This document shows, piece after piece, positions 14,520 through 21,252 of a stretch of DNA of 28,114 nt (position 1 is the stretch's first letter; every line of letters begins with the position of its first letter). This DNA is from a virus. Under the pieces are notes generated by a model. The model was not told the DNA's origin. It searched no databases and worked only from the letters and a program-made list of their open reading frames with translations. The stretch is from the IMG/VR virus record IMGVR_UViG_3300030107_006156, positions 1 through 28,114 of that record, one strand, 5' to 3'. The position numbers and the translations under genes were made by a program.

Positions 14520-14810
14520 ATGGAATTCATTAAAGAAAACAAGAGTGTGTTTTTCTTGCTCGGAGCAGCCGTTTTGGCTGTGGGCCTTTGGGCCTTTGGA
14601 AGTAATACTTCCTCTGAGAATGCTGACGACGGCGTCACTGAAGCGCTCGCGGAACTCGTTGAAGAGTCTAAGGAGCATACCCCACAAGAGATTGTGGTGG
14701 AAGCTACCAAGGTCGAAAGTCTTGTTGATAAGGCCAACGAAGCAGCGGCAGTGAATCAGGCCAACGAAGCTGTGAAGAATACTATTGATGCCGATCACCC
14801 TCAACGGTGA
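14520..14810 (+). CDS. Small single-pass membrane protein
   Basis: A 96-residue protein that I do not recognise by family. Residues 9-26 (SVFFLLGAAVLAVGLWAF) form one membrane helix after a short charged start, with Lys at the cytoplasmic side, so the remaining 70 residues would face the periplasm. That part is acidic and helical (VTEALAELVEESKEH, VESLVDKANEAAAVNQANEA) and could form a coiled coil. Its ribosome site GGAGGA is the end of the lipoprotein gene, two bases before the ATG are left after that stop, so translation is coupled. A lipoprotein plus a one-pass periplasmic helix recalls two-component spanins, but the order is reversed from the common one and the lipoprotein is Thr-rich, not Pro-rich. 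Function is therefore open. Confidence 0.72.
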   Translation: MEFIKENKSVFFLLGAAVLAVGLWAFGSNTSSENADDGVTEALAELVEESKEHTPQEIVVEATKVESLVDKANEAAAVNQANEAVKNTIDADHPQR

Positions 14811-14822
14811 TTAGGGCGTCAG

Positions 14823-14852
14823 CCGCAGGGAGGCATGGGCTACAGATGTCTC
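14823..14852 (+). promoter_or_regulatory. Conserved RNA hairpin element, copy 2
   Basis: CCGCAGG leads into GAGGCAT (14830-14836) / ATGTCTC (14846-14852) around the loop GGGCTACAG. Compared with copy 1, one stem pair changes G-C to A-U, another C-G to U-A, and one G-C to G-U, so pairing is kept. The T-rich stretch at 14854-14865 could make this copy an intrinsic terminator. It ends 25 bases before the TTG start of the recombinase gene. Confidence 0.6.
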
Positions 14853-14876
14853 AATTTTTATTTTATAGGAGGAACA

Positions 14877-16001
14877 TTGGCTAGACAACAAAAAGTGAGA
14901 GTCGGGGGCCTGTCCAGCGACGATATTAGAAAGATGTTAAACAAAGGGTCTGGCTCTAAGGTAGCCTTCTCTTTAAAAGATGAGAACCCATCAGATGTAA
15001 AAGAGTGGGTTTCAACTGGCTCTAGATGGCTGGATGGGATAATTTGTAAGGGCAAATTGGCCGGTATCCCACTGGGCAAGATTGTTGAGATAGCAGGCCT
15101 TGAATCAACCGGAAAGAGTTATATGGCTGCCCAGATCGCAGCGAATGCACAAAAGAAAGGCCTAAAAGTGGTCTATTTTGATTCTGAAAGTGCGATTGAC
15201 TCAGAGTTCCTGCAAAAAACAGGCGTGTGCTTGGATGACTTGATTTATGTACAGGCGGAGACAGTCGAGTTTGTCCTAGAGGCCGTAGAAAAGATTATTA
15301 GCCAGGAGGAAAAGGTTTTCTTCATCTGGGATAGTGTTGCGAACACCCCTTGTAAGTCCGACGCGGACGGCGACTTCAATCCGCAGTCCTCCATGGCTGT
15401 AAAGGCAAGAGTTTTGTCTAAAGGCATGAAGAAGCTTGTTATACCACTAGCTAACGCAGATAGTACAATTTTGGCATTAAACCAGCTTAAAACAAATATT
15501 TCAAACAACACTGCTGATATACTTCTTAACCCACATGTGACACCTGGCGGTAAGGCATTACCATATGCGTATTCTTTGCGTATCTGGTTATATCCAAGAA
15601 GAGCTAAGAAGTCTTACATTATGGACGAAAAGGGTTATAGAATTGGGTCCGAGGTGAAGGCAAGGATTAAGAAGTCGCGCTTTGGAACTGAGGGCAGAGA
15701 GTGTGCTTTTAAGATCCTATGGGGCACAGAGGACGCGGTTATTCAAGATGAACAAAGTTGGCTAGATGCTGTCAAAAGTTCTGAGCACATTGACCAAAAG
15801 GGTGCGTGGTACATTCTTACACATAAGGATGGAAGCGAGCAGAAATTCCAATCGTCTAAGTGGCTTGAGCTATTAGCAGAGGATAAATTTCGATCCCGCA
15901 TCCTAGAAATTATGGATGAAGAGGTCATACAAAAGTTTTCATCTCGCGAGGGCGATGCTACGGCATTCTATGATGTTAACCAGGGCGCTGAAGATGAATA
16001 A
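14877..16001 (+). CDS. UvsX/RecA-type recombinase
   Basis: A 374-residue strand-exchange ATPase that pairs single-stranded DNA with homologous duplex in phage recombination-dependent replication. The start is TTG 14877, four bases after AGGAGG (14867-14872); an ATG at 14835 in frame lies inside the hairpin and would add 14 unlikely residues. Walker A is GLESTGKS (74-81), preceded by the RecA-like STGSRWLDGIICKGKLAGIP segment. VVYFDSESAID holds the acidic strand after helix 2, and VFFIWDSVA (147-155) is Walker B. A Gln/Asn segment ILALNQLKTNIS with the following disordered loop and TPGGKALPYAYSLRI match the DNA-binding L2 region and the strand after it. T4 UvsX has 391 residues, so this is full length. 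It is followed with no gap (TAA then ATG) by the exonuclease gene. Confidence 0.88.
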   Translation: MARQQKVRVGGLSSDDIRKMLNKGSGSKVAFSLKDENPSDVKEWVSTGSRWLDGIICKGKLAGIPLGKIVEIAGLESTGKSYMAAQIAANAQKKGLKVVYFDSESAIDSEFLQKTGVCLDDLIYVQAETVEFVLEAVEKIISQEEKVFFIWDSVANTPCKSDADGDFNPQSSMAVKARVLSKGMKKLVIPLANADSTILALNQLKTNISNNTADILLNPHVTPGGKALPYAYSLRIWLYPRRAKKSYIMDEKGYRIGSEVKARIKKSRFGTEGRECAFKILWGTEDAVIQDEQSWLDAVKSSEHIDQKGAWYILTHKDGSEQKFQSSKWLELLAEDKFRSRILEIMDEEVIQKFSSREGDATAFYDVNQGAEDE

Positions 16002-16964
16002 ATGAGAGCCCTAATTGTAGATTGTATGAATCTATACTTGAGGTCGTACATTGTGGACCCTAGTGTTTCGCTTAACGGGAACCCCATTGGCGGCCTCAAG
16101 GGCTTCTTAAAGACCTTTCAAAAGATATGTCGTGAAACTGGCCCTACAAAAGTATTTCTTGTTTGGGATGGTGCTGGTGGCTCAAAAAAGCGCCGCACAC
16201 TGGATAAAAATTATAAATCTGGTAGGAAGCCCCTAAGGCTGAACCGCGAGATTAGAAATCTTTCTGAGTCGGAAGAGGTTTATAATAAGTTCTGGCAACA
16301 AGCCCAGCTAATAGAATACCTTAACCTAATGCCAGTAGGGCAGTTCTGTTACGAGAATGTGGAAGCTGATGATGTGATAGCTTTTATATCCCAGAACCGG
16401 AGACTCAAGGATTTTCAAAAAATTATTGTTTCCAGCGACAAAGACTTTTATCAGCTTTGCGACAATAAGACAGTGGTGTATAGGCCAGCACAAAAGGAAA
16501 TAGTCAATAAAAATGATATACTCGATAGGTACTCTATACACCCGAATAATTTTGTGTTAGCTAGGGCCCTTTCAGGCGACAGGAGCGATGGCATTAAAGG
16601 TGTCGGTGGCGCAGGTTTGAAAACTGTAGCGAAGAGGTTCCCGTTTCTCGCAGAAGAGAAGTCCTATACGATAGATGAGCTAATTGACTTTTGTCTTGGC
16701 GTGGAGAACAAATTAATCATACACAACAACATTATAAACAAACCTGGCGTCATCGATAAGAACTATAAAATGATGCAGCTTACGGCTCCATCCCTGTCGG
16801 CTCAAACTTGCGGTAAGGTAAATTATATCATGGACAACTGTGAAATGGTTTACAACAGAATGGAATTTATTAAGATGATGTTTTATGATGGTTTTGGTGA
16901 TTGGAACCATGGTTCTCTGGATAGGACTTTTAGAAAAATCATCTTTGAGCATAAAAATAATTGA
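16002..16964 (+). CDS. 5'-3' exonuclease / RNase H-type flap nuclease
   Basis: A 320-residue protein of the FEN/T4 RNase H family that removes RNA primers and 5' flaps. Acidic metal ligands in the expected order: Asp7 in ALIVDCMNLYLR, Asp56 in VFLVWDGAGGSKKRR, Glu121/Asp123/Asp124 in ENVEADDVIAF, Asp146/Asp148 in VSSDKDFYQL, and Asp193/Asp196 in ALSGDRSDGIKGVGGAG, which also begins the helix-hairpin-helix DNA-binding motif. T4 RNase H has 305 residues, so it is complete. It directly follows the recombinase stop and lacks its own strong ribosome site, so coupling is likely. It supplies the 5' nuclease that the short family A polymerase at 10518 lacks. Confidence 0.88.
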   Translation: MRALIVDCMNLYLRSYIVDPSVSLNGNPIGGLKGFLKTFQKICRETGPTKVFLVWDGAGGSKKRRTLDKNYKSGRKPLRLNREIRNLSESEEVYNKFWQQAQLIEYLNLMPVGQFCYENVEADDVIAFISQNRRLKDFQKIIVSSDKDFYQLCDNKTVVYRPAQKEIVNKNDILDRYSIHPNNFVLARALSGDRSDGIKGVGGAGLKTVAKRFPFLAEEKSYTIDELIDFCLGVENKLIIHNNIINKPGVIDKNYKMMQLTAPSLSAQTCGKVNYIMDNCEMVYNRMEFIKMMFYDGFGDWNHGSLDRTFRKIIFEHKNN

Positions 16965-16989
16965 CAAATAGAAGCACACAGAGTATTTA
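16961..16989 (+). promoter_or_regulatory. Possible promoter before the helicase gene
   Basis: TTGACA (16961-16966) overlaps the exonuclease stop codon; 17 bases later TATTTA (16984-16989) is a weak -10 match (three of six). A GGGGG ribosome site at 16996-17000 precedes the ATG at 17009. The exact -35 box is suggestive but the -10 is poor. Confidence 0.3.
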
Positions 16990-17008
16990 GAATGCGGGGG
17001 AAATAACC

Positions 17009-18361
17009 ATGAAGAACAGAGACAATTTTGGCAAGTTCGGTAGGAGCTTCCAAGAGGGCCTATGCCAGCTACTATTGCAGGATAGGCCCTTTTCAGACCA
17101 GATGTTTGAGGTCTTGGATTTAAGTTTTCTAGAGTATAATTATTTGCGTTTGTTTGTTGAGGAAATAGAAACTTATAAAACCAAATATAAGGTTCACCCA
17201 ACATACAAAACAATGAACACGATCATTAGGTCAATGGAGCACGAAAATGAGGCCCTGCTGACTCAGTTGAAGGACTACTTCGCTAGAGTTCAGTCTACGG
17301 AGGTCGAAGGCCCAGAGTTCATTAAGGAAACCTCTTTGGAGTTTTGCAAAAAGCAAAAGTTGAAAGAAGCGATGCTTAAGTCTGTTGACTTACTACAAGC
17401 GTCTTCTTTTGACGAGATCTCTAAGATTATTAACAATGCACTCACCTTGGGCCTGAGCCCGGACCACGGCTATGACTATCTAAAGGATTTTGAGCGCAGG
17501 TTTGAGTTTAAACACAGGGATCCTGTAACTACTGGCTGGAGCGAGATCAATACTATTTGTAGAGGTGGTCTTGGCAAGGGCGAATTGGGTGTTGTTATCG
17601 CCCCAACTGGCGCTGGCAAGTCTATGGTATTGGTTCACTTGGGTGCGAGTGCCCTAAAGCACGGCAAAACTGTTGTCCACTATACTTTAGAATTGGGCGA
17701 TACCATCATAGCCAACAGGTACGATAGCTGTTTAACCAAGGTTCCCTTAGACAGTCTTGTCTCTTTTAAAGATATGATTTATGAGTCGGTCAAGGACCTC
17801 GATGGGTCTCTAATCGTCAAAGAGTATTCAACTAAGTCAGCTACCACAAACACGATTAGAAACCATCTTGAGAAGTTGCGAGTGAAAGGAATTGAGCCTG
17901 ACATGGTCATAGTGGATTACGGCGATCTTTTACGACCAATAAACAATCAAAGAGAGAAAAGAAATGAGTTGGAGTCTATTTACGAAGAGATGCGAGCGAT
18001 AGCACAGGATTTTAATTGTCCGGTGTGGACTGCATCACAGACGAATAGATCTGGACTTAACGCAGAAGTTATCACCATGGAGTCAATCTCAGAGGCATTT
18101 TCTAAATGCTTTGTTTCTGACTTTATATTTTCTGTTTCGAGAACAGTAGAGGACAAAGCTGCAAACTCTGGTAGAATCTATGTTGCTAAAAATCGGAATG
18201 GCCCGGACGGTCTGATTTTCCCAATATTCATGGACACTAGTAGAGTGAGCATTAATGTGTTGCCGTTAAATACGAATGCAGAAGTGACGACGGATACGAA
18301 AAATCAATCTGAGTTGCTAAAAGAAAAATGGAAAAAATTTAAGGAGAGTAGAAAAACATGA
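17009..18361 (+). CDS. Replicative DNA helicase, DnaB/T4 gp41 type
   Basis: A 450-residue RecA-fold helicase that unwinds duplex DNA at the fork. The N-terminal 150 residues are helical, as in gp41. The motor domain has a GLGKGELGVVIAPTGAGKS segment with Walker A APTGAGKS (198-205), a helix with VLVHLGASALKHGKTVVHYT, the acidic LELGD (227-231), Walker B DMVIVDYGDLLRP (298-310) and the sensor-type WTASQTNRSGL (340-350, with Gln344). C-terminal FIFSVSRTVEDKA and YVAKNRNGPDG match the later helicase motifs. T4 gp41 has 475 residues. No primase is visible in the window. The stop overlaps the next start (ATGA). Confidence 0.88.
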   Translation: MKNRDNFGKFGRSFQEGLCQLLLQDRPFSDQMFEVLDLSFLEYNYLRLFVEEIETYKTKYKVHPTYKTMNTIIRSMEHENEALLTQLKDYFARVQSTEVEGPEFIKETSLEFCKKQKLKEAMLKSVDLLQASSFDEISKIINNALTLGLSPDHGYDYLKDFERRFEFKHRDPVTTGWSEINTICRGGLGKGELGVVIAPTGAGKSMVLVHLGASALKHGKTVVHYTLELGDTIIANRYDSCLTKVPLDSLVSFKDMIYESVKDLDGSLIVKEYSTKSATTNTIRNHLEKLRVKGIEPDMVIVDYGDLLRPINNQREKRNELESIYEEMRAIAQDFNCPVWTASQTNRSGLNAEVITMESISEAFSKCFVSDFIFSVSRTVEDKAANSGRIYVAKNRNGPDGLIFPIFMDTSRVSINVLPLNTNAEVTTDTKNQSELLKEKWKKFKESRKT

Positions 18362-20214
18362 ACAAGGCATCAAAAATACTATCGGATATAACAGTGTATA
18401 TGAAGTACGCTAGGTATATGGCCGACAGATACCGTAGGGAGACATTCGAGGAACTCACAGACCGCAACAAGGCAATGCATATTAAAAAGTTTCCTGACTT
18501 AGAGGAGGAGATTAATGCGGCCTATAAATTCGTCTATGACAAGAAGGTTCTCCCTTCGATGAGGTCGATGCAGTTTGGTGGTAAGCCGATTGAGGTGGCC
18601 CCAAACAGAATTTTTAATTGTGCATATATGCCGATAGATGATGTTCGTGCTTTTGGTGAGGCCATGTTTTTACTTCTTGGCGGCACGGGTGTTGGCTACT
18701 CAGTACAAAAACACCATGTTGAGCAGTTGCCGGCTATTCTAAAACCTAATGGTAAAAGAACTTATCGTTATCTTGTATCTGATTCAATTGAGGGGTGGGC
18801 AGATGCCGTAAAAGCGCTTATCAACTCTTACTTTAAGGGGACATCTAAACTGCGCTTTGATTTTTCTGACATTCGACCCAAAGGGGCCCGCCTAGTGACT
18901 TCTGGCGGCAAAGCCCCAGGCCCGCAGCCGCTTCGAGAGTGTCTTGTTAAACTAAGGGGTATTCTTGATGCCAAAGAAAACGGCGACAAGCTGAGCCCTA
19001 TTGAAGTTCACGACATGGTGTGCCACATAGCGGATGCTGTGCTTGCGGGTGGTATTCGTCGTGCAGCCCTGATTTCTCTCTTTTCCGCAGATGATGGAGA
19101 AATGATCGCGTCTAAGTCTGGAAATTGGTGGGAGACGGATCCACAACGTGGCCGGGCAAACAACTCTGTCGTGCTAATGCGGCATATTGTGACTAAGGAA
19201 TTTTTTATGGAGTTGTGGGACCGCGTTAAAGCTAGCGGCGCAGGGGAGCCTGGCTTTTATTTTACGTTCGACAAAGACTGGGGGACCAATCCATGTTGCG
19301 AGATCGCGTTGAGACCCTTTCAATTCTGTAATTTAACAGAGGTGAATGTTTCTAACGTAACCTCCCAAGAGGAGTACGAGGCGAGAGTTAGGGCGGCTGC
19401 TTTTATTGGCACGCTCCAAGCATCCTACACAGACTTTCATTATCTTCGTCCAATATGGCAGCGTAACACAGAGAAGGATAGCCTTGTCGGCGTGTCTATG
19501 ACTGGTATTGCGTCCGGCAATGTTTTAAAATTGGATATGAAGGCGGCGGCTAAAATGGTGAAACAAGAGAACAAGCGGGTCGCAGAGCTAATCGGCATTA
19601 ACCCCGCCGCTCGAACAACGTGCGTCAAGCCAGCAGGAACTACATCTTTGACGCTTGGCACGTCATCTGGAATTCACGCGTGGCACAATGACCACTATAT
19701 CCGTCGTATCCGTGTCGGTAAAAACGAAGCTATCTATCAGTACCTGAAGCAGCTACATCCTGAGCTGGTAGAGGACGAGTTTTTTCGCCCTCATGACACC
19801 GCAGTTATCTCTGCGCCGCAGAAAGCTCCAGAGGCAGCCATCACACGCTCTGAGACCGCGCTAGACCTGTTGAACCGAGTGAAGAGGGTTAGCACTGAAT
19901 GGGTTAAGACGGGCCACCGGAAAGGGCAAAATACGCACAATGTGAGTGCAACTGTTACCATAAAGGATGATGAATGGAAAGACGTTGGTGAATGGATGTG
20001 GGAAAATAGAGAGAGCTACAACGGACTCTCGGTGCTTCCTCACTCTGACCACACTTACAAACAGGCACCATTTGAAGATTGCGACGAGGAAACATATAAT
20101 GAAATGTTAAAACTATTACTCGAAGTTGATCTTACGGGCGTAATTGAAATGCAAGACGACACTGACCTACAAGGAGAATTGGCATGCGCCGGCGGCGCTT
20201 GTGAAATAAGATAA
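18358..20214 (+). CDS. nrdJ: Class II (cobalamin-dependent) ribonucleoside-triphosphate reductase
   Basis: A 618-residue single-chain enzyme that makes deoxyribonucleotides with adenosylcobalamin. The conserved Cys of the first barrel strand is in FNCAYM (Cys88). The active-site loop is NPCCEIAL (311-318), with Cys313 as the thiyl radical residue and Glu315 in place; the position normally Gly is Cys314. The partner Cys324 is in FQFCNLTEVN. The substrate loop has VKPAGTTSLTLGTSSGIH. The C-terminus CAGGACEIR supplies the shuttling pair Cys610 and Cys615. Length and ending fit the monomeric Lactobacillus-type or cyanophage NrdJ group (739 in L. leichmannii), and no ATP-cone is present. Arg codons are mostly CGN (about 25, against about 10 AGR by hand count), unlike its neighbours, which suggests a different origin. 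Confidence 0.9.
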   Translation: MNKASKILSDITVYMKYARYMADRYRRETFEELTDRNKAMHIKKFPDLEEEINAAYKFVYDKKVLPSMRSMQFGGKPIEVAPNRIFNCAYMPIDDVRAFGEAMFLLLGGTGVGYSVQKHHVEQLPAILKPNGKRTYRYLVSDSIEGWADAVKALINSYFKGTSKLRFDFSDIRPKGARLVTSGGKAPGPQPLRECLVKLRGILDAKENGDKLSPIEVHDMVCHIADAVLAGGIRRAALISLFSADDGEMIASKSGNWWETDPQRGRANNSVVLMRHIVTKEFFMELWDRVKASGAGEPGFYFTFDKDWGTNPCCEIALRPFQFCNLTEVNVSNVTSQEEYEARVRAAAFIGTLQASYTDFHYLRPIWQRNTEKDSLVGVSMTGIASGNVLKLDMKAAAKMVKQENKRVAELIGINPAARTTCVKPAGTTSLTLGTSSGIHAWHNDHYIRRIRVGKNEAIYQYLKQLHPELVEDEFFRPHDTAVISAPQKAPEAAITRSETALDLLNRVKRVSTEWVKTGHRKGQNTHNVSATVTIKDDEWKDVGEWMWENRESYNGLSVLPHSDHTYKQAPFEDCDEETYNEMLKLLLEVDLTGVIEMQDDTDLQGELACAGGACEIR

Positions 20215-20220
20215 AATTAT

Positions 20221-20249
20221 TTGACTTAACAAATTAGATCAATTAATAT
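20221..20249 (+). promoter_or_regulatory. Possible promoter after the reductase gene
   Basis: TTGACT (20221-20226), 17-base spacer, TAATAT (20244-20249), in an AT-rich 55-base gap. The -35 matches five of six and the -10 four of six. It would start transcription near 20256, close to the GAGGTG ribosome site of the next gene. Confidence 0.4.
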
Positions 20250-20269
20250 ATCATGTAGTGAGGTGTGTC

Positions 20270-20491
20270 GTGAAGTTTAATTACCTGTTGCCAAAATATG
20301 AGCAGCATCGTCCGTGCGCCGTGGGTGGGACACATTATTACCTACCCACTACACATGTTGAATCTACCCTAAAACATGTTGCTGTTCGTTTTAGGTGTAA
20401 AAAATGTGGGGAATTGGCAACAGCTTTTTTCACACAAGAGGAATTTTTTCTCAATGAGAATCTTTTAAACAAGTACACAAATGGAGTTTAA
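20270..20491 (+). CDS. Small hypothetical protein with CxxC
   Basis: A 73-residue protein that I do not recognise. GTG 20270 is chosen because GAGGTG (20260-20265) lies at the right distance; another GTG at 20258 would place the ribosome site inside the gene. The product begins MKFNYLLPKYEQHRP, has Cys16 followed by VGGTHYYLPTTH and a later FRCKKCGELATAFF segment. A Cys-Lys-Lys-Cys pair with additional Cys16 or His could bind zinc but a full four-ligand set is not clear. It ends inside the ribosome-site region of the GroES-like gene and is probably co-transcribed with it. Confidence 0.65.
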   Translation: MKFNYLLPKYEQHRPCAVGGTHYYLPTTHVESTLKHVAVRFRCKKCGELATAFFTQEEFFLNENLLNKYTNGV

Positions 20492-20492
20492 A

Positions 20493-20756
20493 ATGGAGAT
20501 AGAGCCGAAATCAAAATGGATTCACATCGAATTACCATTTCAAAATGAAAAAAAAGATGAATTAATTTTGTTGCCTGAGGGCTTTAAGCCCGCCGACGAT
20601 GAGTATAAAGCAGCCAGTATTGTCAAAGACCCAGAGCAGGAATATAAATATGGTGATGTTGTGGTCGTGCCTTCACATATTATTAGAGAAATTAAAATTG
20701 AAGGTAATGTTTTTCACCTCGTGGAGAGAAACCATATAATGGCATTGTTGAAATAG
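20493..20756 (+). CDS. GroES-like co-chaperonin (gp31 type), putative
   Basis: An 87-residue protein. ATG 20493 is preferred, two bases after the previous stop, with a GGAG at the end of that gene; ATG 20481 lies inside the preceding gene without a ribosome site. The order of short segments fits a GroES-type ten-kilodalton beta barrel: WIHIELPF, then ELILLPEGFKPADDEYKAAS, IVKDPEQEYKYGDVVVVP and finally VFHLVERNHIMALLK. GroES-like proteins end in a Leu-Val-x-Glu-x-x-Ile-Met/Leu-Ala strand, as here, and have a Gly-Asp-x-Val turn in the middle. T4 gp31 replaces GroES so that the major capsid protein folds. The mobile loop is not obvious, so this stays a reasoned guess from pattern. Confidence 0.5.
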   Translation: MEIEPKSKWIHIELPFQNEKKDELILLPEGFKPADDEYKAASIVKDPEQEYKYGDVVVVPSHIIREIKIEGNVFHLVERNHIMALLK

Positions 20757-20759
20757 GGA

Positions 20760-20804
20760 TTTCATAACTACTTACTTATGTATTCAGGGGGGGTAGTTAT
20801 GAAA
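20760..20804 (+). promoter_or_regulatory. Perfect 12-bp inverted repeat covering the CPBP protease start codon
   Basis: TTTCATAACTAC (20760-20771) is exactly complementary to GTAGTTATGAAA (20793-20804). The loop of 21 bases contains six of the seven G in the ribosome-site run (20787-20793), and the AUG at 20799-20801 is in the stem. Two further G-U pairs can extend it inward. It begins four bases after the upstream stop. As RNA it would hide the start codon; as DNA it could also be a dimer operator. Confidence 0.7.
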
Positions 20805-21242
20805 AACCAAGCGATAGCCATAGCTGGCGGATGTGCTGTTGGCCTAATGGGCACATTTATGTTTAATTTTCTGATCAGTTTGTTTCCATCGTACAAGCCA
20901 GAGGCTGCAAGTGCGATTGGATTACTGCTGGGAATGGAAGAATATAATGTGATACACTATTCTTTAATAATTTATTTGTGTCTGTTTGCACCTATAACTG
21001 AGGAATACATATTTAGAGGTTTGTTCTGGGAATTTATTGAAGGGGTGTTTAACAAAAAACTAGCCTATTTACTTACGACTATTTTATTTTGTTTGGCACA
21101 TATTGAACTTTTGCATGTTGTCTGTATTCTACCATTATCCATATATTTTGGTTGGCTTAGATTAAACAGTAAAAGCATATATCTCCCAACTTTGGCACAC
21201 ATTGGAAACAACACACTAGCCACATTGATTTTTATTTTTTAA
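20799..21242 (+). CDS. CPBP-family intramembrane protease (CAAX/Abi type)
   Basis: A 147-residue membrane protein from ATG 20799, which follows a run of seven G; an upstream ATG at 20778 in frame precedes that ribosome site. Hydrophobic segments at about 5-30, 53-65, 88-100 and 104-120, plus a C-terminal one, give four to five membrane helices. All three catalytic motifs of the CPBP/CAAX protease family are present: EEYIFR (68-73, EExxxR) leading into GLFWEF, FCLAH (97-101, His101), and HIGNN (134-138, HxxxN). In bacteria such proteins process prenylated or peptide substrates, give bacteriocin self-immunity, or act in abortive infection. In a phage it is unusual; anti-defence or envelope remodelling is speculation. 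The gene looks AT-richer than the neighbours and sits next to a GroES-like gene. Confidence 0.82.
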   Translation: MKNQAIAIAGGCAVGLMGTFMFNFLISLFPSYKPEAASAIGLLLGMEEYNVIHYSLIIYLCLFAPITEEYIFRGLFWEFIEGVFNKKLAYLLTTILFCLAHIELLHVVCILPLSIYFGWLRLNSKSIYLPTLAHIGNNTLATLIFIF

Positions 21243-21252
21243 GGAGGGCTCC

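Noticed and set aside
14226-14804. 192-residue minus-strand frame rich in Val-Pro
   Set aside because: It is the antisense image of the Thr/Gly repeat gene and the coupled membrane gene; the Val-Pro run only mirrors the Thr/Gly codons.
14835-14876. ATG 14835 as start of the recombinase
   Set aside because: It lies inside the conserved hairpin, has no ribosome site, and AGGAGG is correctly placed for TTG 14877.
20643-20650. TATAAATA, identical to the T4 late promoter core
   Set aside because: It falls within the GroES-like gene where it encodes Glu-Tyr-Lys-Tyr and no downstream start is suitably placed.
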